Part shown: piece after piece, positions 1-5,900 of the stretch
Position numbering within the stretch: position 1 is the first letter of the stretch
Layout: every line of letters starts with the position of its first letter
Origin: Saprospiraceae bacterium
GTDB taxonomy: Bacteria; Bacteroidota; Bacteroidia; Chitinophagales; Saprospiraceae
DNA: 6,392 nt
NCBI GenBank assembly: GCA_020437045.1
Contig: JAGQWV010000345.1
Span: 1 to 6,392 of the forward strand
Direction of reading: 5' to 3'
Program-made: the position numbers and the translations under genes
Notes under the pieces: model-generated
What the model was told of the DNA's origin: nothing
The model's database searches: none
Seen by the model: only the letters and a program-made list of their open reading frames with translations

Positions 1-29
1 TTTGTGATGAGAGGCTGAAGAGCAAGAAA

Positions 30-51
30 GACGGGTGCACCGTCGGTTTTT
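30..51 (+). terminator. Putative rho-independent terminator
   Basis: GACGG (30-34) and CCGTC (40-44) form a perfect 5-bp GC-rich stem around a 5-nt loop. GG and a run of five T (47-51) follow. This fits a short intrinsic terminator for a plus-strand gene ending off the left edge, for example one using the TGA at 16-18. The stem is short and the T run modest, so the call is tentative. Confidence 0.4.
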
Positions 52-53
52 GA

Positions 54-106
54 GGGCACAGACATGGTCACCATCATGGTGAGCATCAAAAATTGATGAT
101 GTGCCC
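54..106. repeat. Nested inverted repeats (multi-hairpin element)
   Basis: A perfect 7-bp outer arm pair, GGGCACA (54-60) and TGTGCCC (100-106), encloses two further perfect dyads. The first is TCACCAT (68-74), C, ATGGTGA (76-82). The second is CATCAA (84-89), AAA, TTGATG (93-98). The single strand could fold as a closed three-way structure. Neither strand has a T run directly after the outer stem, so it is not a standard terminator. Possible readings are a small palindromic intergenic repeat, a transcript-end stabiliser for the convergent gene, or a protein-binding dyad. Confidence 0.5.
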
Positions 107-141
107 GTATTTAAAAGCTATTCAGTCTCGTAATAGAAAGC

Positions 142-1689
142 CTAATGAATAATCCCGGTTAAATCGTATATCATGATATTGCGATATTCTCCAATCTTAT
201 TTTTGAGATAAGGAGCCAGGACAGGATTTTCTAAAGTTTTTTTATCCGCAACAAATAGATAGCGGGCACCTTGTTCGATTCGCTCATTAATTCGGTCGGG
301 ATTCTGACCTATCCCGTAATCGGTCCATCCCTTGCGGTGCATCAAAACCAAAGTGATGTTAATGCTATAATCAGATAAACTAATCACTTTTTCTTCCGGC
401 CCGATGTGCAACTCCTTAAGGAGTGGTTCAATTTCACTAAAAGCCTGGAAAATGTCCCTGTGATGTAAATTGCGATAGTTGTTTATATCATACCTTTCCA
501 GGTTTCGACGTCTGGCAAAATCAGCATTGTGTACCAGAAAGCCCAGCATAAGTACAACACCAATCACGGAAGACAATATTCTGGGAAAATAATGATTCAG
601 TCCAGAACCAAATGCCATCAGTAAAATCGGCACTAATATAAAGAGATCAATCACATAGTAATCATGCCATTGCAATGCTCCAAAAAACAATAAACAAAAT
701 GCAACAGATCCCATCGAAATTAATACCAACAAAATCAACAGATTGCGTTCGATAGCTCTCCACATCGGCACAATTGCAATTGCAAACAAAAGGAACGCGA
801 CTTCCGTGAAAGGTCGAAAGTAGTCCCAGCGTAAATGTTGAACGAAAAGGTGTCGAAGGGTTTCCTGGATTTGGGCTGATGTCATTTTCCAGATAGGAAG
901 GGTCCCAATTAAGAATATACCTCCCGTATGTTGCGCATTATACCAGATCGCATAACGGTACCAAATCAAGGGAATCAGAAATACACCGATTATGGCCAAA
1001 TACGCTTTCCTCCTGAGGGGAACATTATTGATTTTAAGCGGATTGTTTCGTAGGTGGCTTAATACCAATAGCAGTACAACCGCGATAAACGAAAGTAATG
1101 AGGAAGCCTTAAGCAAGGCAGCCAGCGTGTAGAAAATACAACAGAAAATGAAATTTATCGCAACAGGAGATTTTAAATAGCGGAAGAAAAAAAACAAACC
1201 AATCAGGGCAAAGGAAAAAGCCGGTATATTCATTAAGAAATTGTTACTATAATAGACCAGCACCGGAGACGTGAACATGAGCAGCGCAGTAAATATGGCA
1301 TACCAGGAATTTTTCAGCTGTTCTTCCACCATTCGCATGACGGCTAACAGACCCCAGAAAAAAATAAAGGCTATTAGTCCCCGATAAATACAGATTTGTT
1401 CACCGGTGTCCCTCCATATTTTCCCGACAGCGTAATAGATGACCGGAAATTCACTCATGGTCTTTCCTGTCCCATCCCGCCCCAAATAATTGACTGAGGG
1501 TTCGAAAAAATCATTGCCACCCTGATAATTACTGGCCAGAGACAGGCAATCTGCCTGACGCCATTGGTGCAAGCTCTGAGGAAGTTCAAACATAATACGG
1601 GGATATTGATAGATCCAGGCTAACAGGAGATAGCCGATCAAAAAGATCCAGTATGAGATCTTTGGCATATATACCCAATTCTTCTTCAT
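142..1689 (-). CDS. GT-C fold membrane glycosyltransferase (PMT/ArnT-like)
   Basis: The product is an integral inner-membrane protein of 515 residues, probably an undecaprenyl- or dolichyl-phosphate-sugar-dependent glycosyltransferase that moves a sugar to an acceptor on the periplasmic side. Residue numbers count from the ATG at 1689. A first membrane helix (about 13-30) leads into an external loop carrying HQWRQAD (41-47) and SEFP (79-82). Asp47 sits where PMT and ArnT-type enzymes keep their catalytic acid. About ten more hydrophobic helices follow, roughly between 102 and 387, with HDYY at 342-345. A soluble, presumably periplasmic tail of about 125 residues ends the protein. Length and plan match the broad PMT_2 / RgtA-D-like group. 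Donor and acceptor cannot be told. I chose the start at 1689 because GGAG (minus strand, 1696-1699) lies 6 nt upstream. An in-frame ATG at 1701 would add four residues, but that GGAG would then lie inside the coding sequence. No partner glycan genes are visible. Confidence 0.8.
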   Translation of the reverse strand: MKKNWVYMPKISYWIFLIGYLLLAWIYQYPRIMFELPQSLHQWRQADCLSLASNYQGGNDFFEPSVNYLGRDGTGKTMSEFPVIYYAVGKIWRDTGEQICIYRGLIAFIFFWGLLAVMRMVEEQLKNSWYAIFTALLMFTSPVLVYYSNNFLMNIPAFSFALIGLFFFFRYLKSPVAINFIFCCIFYTLAALLKASSLLSFIAVVLLLVLSHLRNNPLKINNVPLRRKAYLAIIGVFLIPLIWYRYAIWYNAQHTGGIFLIGTLPIWKMTSAQIQETLRHLFVQHLRWDYFRPFTEVAFLLFAIAIVPMWRAIERNLLILLVLISMGSVAFCLLFFGALQWHDYYVIDLFILVPILLMAFGSGLNHYFPRILSSVIGVVLMLGFLVHNADFARRRNLERYDINNYRNLHHRDIFQAFSEIEPLLKELHIGPEEKVISLSDYSINITLVLMHRKGWTDYGIGQNPDRINERIEQGARYLFVADKKTLENPVLAPYLKNKIGEYRNIMIYDLTGIIH

Positions 1690-1695
1690 GCTTAA

Positions 1696-1699
1696 CTCC
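1696..1699 (-). promoter_or_regulatory. Shine-Dalgarno GGAG deciding the GT start
   Basis: On the minus strand GGAG is followed by six bases and then the ATG at 1689-1687. The same bases overlap the first possible ATG (1701-1699), so that ATG is probably not the main start. Shine-Dalgarno sites are used less consistently in Bacteroidota than in many other bacteria, which limits the weight of this argument. Confidence 0.5.
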
Positions 1700-1701
1700 A
1701 T

Positions 1702-1981
1702 GTTACTATGGGTGACAGTTTCAGAGCGGAAATATAAGAATTAACCTGTTTCCAACTTTATCCTGAATCATCGTATGAAACTTCTTAACGTTTAAAAAGT
1801 CAAATGCTAGGTGATATTCGCCAAGGCTCCTATCTATTCACAAAATTCTTTTAAAATACAGGCATTCGCACCTTTACCTCATTAATGCTCACCTTTCATC
1901 AGGAATAAACACTTCGCTCAAGAAGATCGTAGAAATTTCAAATTTTCCTGGTTTGCAGAAGTCACCAGATGACCATGGTTA
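1702..1981. other. Spacer between two minus-strand genes, nothing clear
   Basis: These 280 bases separate the small secreted protein gene from the glycosyltransferase. I find no gene, tRNA or strong hairpin followed by a T run. On the minus strand TAGCATTTG, near 1803-1811, resembles the Bacteroidota -7 element TAnnTTTG but has one base too many and no TTG at the usual distance. The gap is long for an operon, so the glycosyltransferase may have its own promoter, but none can be pinned down. Confidence 0.4.
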
Positions 1982-2538
1982 TTATGAAAAAAATGGGGAT
2001 TCATATTTTTCATACCACTCCGGTATATCAACATTCCCCTGAGCTACCTCACAATATCCCAATTGACCAGCCTCAGGATTTTTATTGGGGCGAGTCATGA
2101 TCAATAACTGAAAAGGCTCGCCCAGTGCAAAATCCTGATCCGGTAATGGCCCCAGTAAATCTTTCGCCACAAATTCACCATCACGATACATATCAGAATT
2201 TACCACGTAAGTTGCCCTATTTTGAAAGCGATCGAAAAAGAAGCCAAATTTTATTCTATTCATCTGATGTTGGGAAAATATGCGAAATTTAAAACTATCA
2301 GAGATTTGAGGTAGACCCTCTTGTTTGGTGTCAATGACCACTTTTTCTGAAGCAATTTTCCTCTCCTTAACTTCCTGGACAATCAGTTGAAAATCACGGC
2401 CAGATAGCACTGTACCCTCCGGAAAAGAAACCTGATAAATCGAAATTCGATTTGATATTTCGGATTTAATTGGGCATATAATAAATAATGGGAGCTAATA
2501 AGTGCCCACCACAATAACATGAATACTGGTGCCTTCAT
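1982..2538 (-). CDS. Small secreted protein, galectin-like pattern, frameshifted
   Basis: The gene reads as about 185 residues only if two frames are joined. The ATG at 2538, with AAGG about ten bases upstream, opens a 51-codon frame (2538-2383). It encodes a clear signal peptide: Lys2, a hydrophobic core MLLWWALISS, then LLYA|Q. The body lies in another frame, open from 2494 to the TAA at 1982. Adding one base between about 2475 and 2425 would join them. In the body, PEG…SG near the start, FKFRIF, FFFDRF, YVVNSDMYRDGEF and FALGEPFQLLI follow the order and spacing of galectin strands (LPGG, F-IN, FHFNPRF, V-C-NT---W, F--G-PF---I), with about 20 extra residues after the first strands. The usual sugar-binding His and Trp appear as Phe, and the last galectin strands are not recognisable. 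The lectin idea is therefore a hypothesis. It is transcribed divergently from the HTCS gene. The break may be a true mutation or a sequence error. Without the join, the body has only a poor GTG start at 2410. Confidence 0.55.
2383..2538 (-). other. Signal-peptide segment in the alternate frame
   Basis: This 51-codon frame is the orphaned 5' end of the small secreted protein. It begins MKAPVFMLLWW and keeps a hydrophobic core to LLYA, with probable signal peptidase I cleavage before Gln23. After about codon 33 it reads Arg- and Phe-rich residues unlike a mature secreted protein. The meaningful part therefore ends around 2440, where the body frame takes over. The body frame has no start codon of its own near a signal peptide. 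Confidence 0.6.
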
Positions 2539-2666
2539 CTTTTTGTTTACCTTAATACGCAGTCTAATTAAATTGGTTGCATGGTAGCACTATAATTTAT
2601 GACAATTAAATCCATTTATAACTCATCGTTTTAGGTCTCATCATTCATGAGAAAAAATACAATATC

Positions 2667-2710
2667 GAAAGTGATTATCTTCTTTAGAAGAATGCCTATG
2701 TATCACTTTC
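2667..2710. repeat. 9-bp inverted repeat, candidate operator
   Basis: GAAAGTGAT (2667-2675) and ATCACTTTC (2702-2710) are perfect inverted arms separated by 26 bases. Inside them is a second small dyad, CTTCT (2679-2683) and AGAAG (2686-2690). No T run follows on either strand, which argues against a terminator. Its position midway between divergent genes suggests a binding site for a dimeric regulator. Confidence 0.45.
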
Positions 2711-2828
2711 CCACAATTGACATTTTTTCTCCCACATTATAGATTAGAATTGATGAATCGGAAGCTCTATTCAACATACGAACATCTCTGCTAATTTGTT
2801 AAAGGCCTTCTGATGATCAGCATAAATG

Positions 2829-2859
2829 TTGATGGTCCTCCGAAATAAATCTATATTTC
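2829..2859 (+). promoter_or_regulatory. Possible Bacteroidota-type promoter for the HTCS
   Basis: TTG (2829-2831) is followed after 20 bases by TATATTTC (2852-2859). This is one mismatch from the TAnnTTTG element used by the primary sigma factor of Bacteroidota, and the spacing is close to usual. Transcription would start near 2866, after the ATG at 2863 but about 60 bases before the GTG at 2926. Such motifs turn up by chance in AT-rich DNA, so confidence is low. Confidence 0.3.
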
Positions 2860-2903
2860 GAGATGCATAGTGGCTCACCTTCTCTGTCCAAACCCTATAA
2901 TTT

Positions 2904-2916
2904 ACTGTCTGACAGT
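2904..2916. promoter_or_regulatory. 13-bp perfect palindrome before the HTCS start
   Basis: ACTGTC (2904-2909) and GACAGT (2911-2916) flank a single T. The palindrome lies nine bases before the GTG at 2926, so in the transcript it would be a small hairpin next to the ribosome site. In DNA it could be a compact operator. If translation began at 2863 instead, it would lie inside the coding sequence. Confidence 0.35.
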
Positions 2917-2925
2917 GAGAACGGA

Positions 2926-5900
2926 GTGATTACTCCAAGCCGGTGCTGGTTAGTCTTACTTTTGCTTTTTACTCACCTGTTCGTTAGTGAATTGTTTTGT
3001 CAAACACCCGTGGAAACAAATGACCTCAATTTTAAAACCAAACCGCTTGGTCTTATCACGGCGATTACTTCTGATCAGGATGGTTATGTTTGGATTTCGA
3101 CCAATTACGGAATCTATCGCTATGATGGTACCGATTATGTACCAATGGAAGAAATCTTCGATGATCCGCCGAAGATAAAAAGTGAGGTACATACATTGTA
3201 CGTTGATAGATACAATCAATTCTGGATTTACCGAAGGGATCTTGGCCTGTACAGAATCGATCTTAATCATTCAGTCTGGCAGTATTATCCTTCCTTTAAA
3301 GAAGATATATCATCTAGTTTTTATTATTCTTTTTTTGAGGATGATAAAAATAATCTGTTCATTCCCTATAAAAATGGTCTTGCTATCTATCAGAGAAATT
3401 CCGACACCTTTGATATCGTCGAAATAGATCCTAACCAGAAGAACACCAGACTAATAACAGGCCAATATCAAAATAAAATAATCCTATCAATCGGAGTACG
3501 TATTTTCACTTATGATACGGTCAGTGGTGAGACAGAAGAAATCACCACGCTAAATAAATCTACTTTAATTTCCGATATTGAATTAGATCCCTATGGTTAT
3601 CTCTGGGTTTCCTACTGGGACCCCAATAATCGCGGTCTTCTCCGGTACGATTTTAAAACTGATTCCATAATCGAGATATTTAGGATGACTGGTCCCGCTT
3701 CGGAAGCTACAGGCAATTCGAATGTGTGGCAAATGTTAAGTACGGGAGAGAGCATGTATTTTGTCACCAATACACATGGATTGTGGCGCTTTGATTATCA
3801 GAAAAGGAAGCTAACTAAAATAGGAATCCAGGTCAACTATGAGGAGCATCCGGTCAACCAGTTCCGGGCCATACATAGAGATAAATTTGGAAGATTATGG
3901 TTAGGTAACTCCGTTGAAATTTTTCGGGAGCTTATTTATCATAAACAAATCAAACAAATCAGTAATACATCCACTCGAACACGGTTGCCTTCAAATCATA
4001 TATTTACTGTGACCACCTTATCCAACCATGAACTGGCGATTGGAACAGATCATGGTCTTGCCCTCTATAACCCCATCAGTGGTGATGTACGAGAAAAAAA
4101 GTTACCCCTCTACCACGATAATCCTTATAATAATCAAGTTAGACATATTCTGGAAGATGGTTCTGACATGTGGATCATGACCTGGTCCGGTTTATTGCGC
4201 ATCAACATCCAAACCCTTCAAGTTAAAGAACAATATTTTACCCGTAACCGGAAAAGGACGGATGGCCCGATGGTTATAGACCAGGTTGGGGCCATCAACC
4301 GGTCGGCGATAGATGATGAGGGAAATCTTTGGGTCATCAATACCGATCATGAACTCATCAAAATCTTTGGCACACCAGAGCATCGTCTGGTAAAGAAATA
4401 TGACCTGCGTCATGATACCATTGGCGAATATTGTTATGTGCTGAAGAATCATCCCAAGTGGGGTCTCATGGTTTGTACGGACTGGAGTTTATGGCAATAT
4501 AATTCGGGAAGTGATGATTTTAGCCATAGTGCTTCCTGGACCGCGCAAGAGCCGATCAGAAGGTATCAATTGGATATAGCAACAGGTGGAGATTCCAGTT
4601 TATATGTATTACTAAATGATAGTCTATATACCGTGGAGGAAGATTCCCATTCCTTTCAGCTAAGAAAAATTGGATATCCCACTGGATACCATCATTTAAA
4701 TCATTTGATTGTGCAGGACGATGCTATCGCCTGGATGACAGAAAAAAGTGGTCTACTCAGATGGGATTTTCGAAATAATAAAATACTGCATCTGGATAAT
4801 GAAATTCATCTTTTTGGTAGCTCATTTGCCCGGAATCCAGAGTTGAATATCACTGACCTTACCAACAAGGGTTTACTATCCATTGCCTCCAATCAGGGTG
4901 TGTTGCAGATTGACCTGTCAAAATTCCAACTCAACCCATCTCCTCCCCAAATAGTCATCACCTCCCTTTTGATTAACGACAAAAATCATATCCCCACACC
5001 CACTCACCTACCCAAAGAAATCATTTTACCCCACGATCAAAATAATATTCAAGTTTCCTATAGCATTCTAAATGATGAGGTACCAATAGCCCGTCGATAT
5101 AGATACCGCATCAACAATAATCATTGGATTCCAGTAGACAATCAATCGACGATCACGCTCTCCGGTCTGGCACCAGGTCACTATATGTTTGAGCTAACTG
5201 CCCGATCAAGTGATGATGTTCCAGCCTTATACACCAGAAAAATCACGTTTAAAATTCGCTCTCCCTGGTATGCAACAAATATTGCTTACTTGTTTTATCT
5301 GCTATTTCTCGGTTTGTTGAGCTACTGGTTTTACCGTTTTCGACTTTCATCTATCCTGGCTAAAAAAGAAGCCGCTCGCATCAAGGAGCTGGATCAGTTT
5401 AAAAATCAGTTTTTTACCAATATTACCCATGAACTCCGAACCCCACTAACGGTAATTACCGGAATGGCTAACAAAATAGAATCGGAGCCGCCCCAATGGT
5501 CGGAAAGAGGCGCCAGGTTGATAAAGAGAAATAGCGAAACCCTGCTCAAACTGATCAATGGAATCCTGGACCTTAGTAAACTCGAGCAGGGGATGACGGA
5601 ACAAAAGTTGATCCAGGGGGATATAATAGCGTATCTGGGATACCTCACCGGCAGTTTTCGTTCGAATGCAGAGATACAAAATCACCATTTGAGATTTGAA
5701 AGTAACTACAATCAATTTCTTATGGATTTTGATAAAGATACCGTTCGCGGAATTATGTCCAACCTTATTTCCAATGCTATAAAATACTCAAACAAGCCAG
5801 GAGAGATCATCGTGCGAGTTCATATCGACGAATCCCAGGCTAGACTCAAGATAGAAGTAATTGATCAAGGTATAGGTATCAGCCTGGAAGATCAAAGGCT

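Larger units (their letters stand above)
1..141. other. Left-edge intergenic region with hairpins
   Basis: I see no supportable gene here. On the plus strand all three frames close early, with stops at 5-7, 16-18 and 51-53. The tail of a gene lying to the left could therefore end here, converging on the minus-strand glycosyltransferase that stops at 142. What the stretch holds is structure: a terminator-like hairpin at 30-51 and nested inverted repeats at 54-106, described separately. A weak AT-rich dyad, CTATT at 118-122 and AATAG at 132-136, sits just past the glycosyltransferase stop. On the minus strand it is followed by CTTTT, so it could be a poor terminator for that gene. Confidence 0.5.
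2539..2925. promoter_or_regulatory. Divergent intergenic regulatory region
   Basis: This gap lies between the starts of the small secreted protein (minus) and the HTCS (plus). It holds no supportable gene and is AT-rich. Perfect dyads are TCTCAT (2636-2641) with ATGAGA (2647-2652), GAAAGTGAT (2667-2675) with ATCACTTTC (2702-2710), and ACTGTC (2904-2909) with GACAGT (2911-2916). An imperfect dyad, ATCAGCAT with ATGTTGAT and one G/T wobble, lies at 2816-2833. Both divergent promoters should lie here. The arrangement is what one would expect if a regulator bound between the two genes. Confidence 0.45.

Noticed and set aside
1800..1850. Promoter for the glycosyltransferase at TAGCATTTG on the minus strand
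   Set aside because: The spacing inside the -7-like element is off by one and no TTG lies at the expected distance upstream.
1982..2410. Small gene starting at GTG 2410 as a 142-residue cytoplasmic protein
   Set aside because: The start would cut into the PEG…SG segment. The same frame continues upstream, and an excellent signal peptide lies just upstream in another frame.
2425..2475. Programmed ribosomal frameshift joining the two frames
   Set aside because: I see no slippery heptamer of the usual kind with a following stable stem at the join. A mutation or sequence error is simpler.
2636..2652. Hairpin TCTCAT/ATGAGA as a terminator
   Set aside because: It has a short AT-rich stem followed by A rather than T on the plus strand and by no T run on the minus strand. 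It also lies upstream of both divergent genes, where no transcript should end.
2926..3020. HTCS N-terminus as a lipoprotein signal
   Set aside because: The Cys near the cleavage site is preceded by ELF, which does not fit a lipobox with a small residue before Cys. Signal peptidase I cleavage before Gln is more likely.
2956..3270. Minus-strand frame of 104 codons opposite the HTCS N-terminus
   Set aside because: It is fully antisense to the HTCS frame, which has clear domain content. Its product has no recognisable features, so it is a shadow.
2987..3427. Plus-strand frames starting at 2987 and 3182
   Set aside because: Both lie inside the propeller-coding region in another frame. Their products are low-quality and have no domain pattern.
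4192..4452. Minus-strand frame of 86 codons
   Set aside because: It is antisense to the ninth and tenth propeller repeats and has no independent support.
5406..5715. Two overlapping minus-strand frames opposite the kinase core
   Set aside because: They are antisense to conserved HisKA motifs and overlap each other in different frames, so both are shadows.
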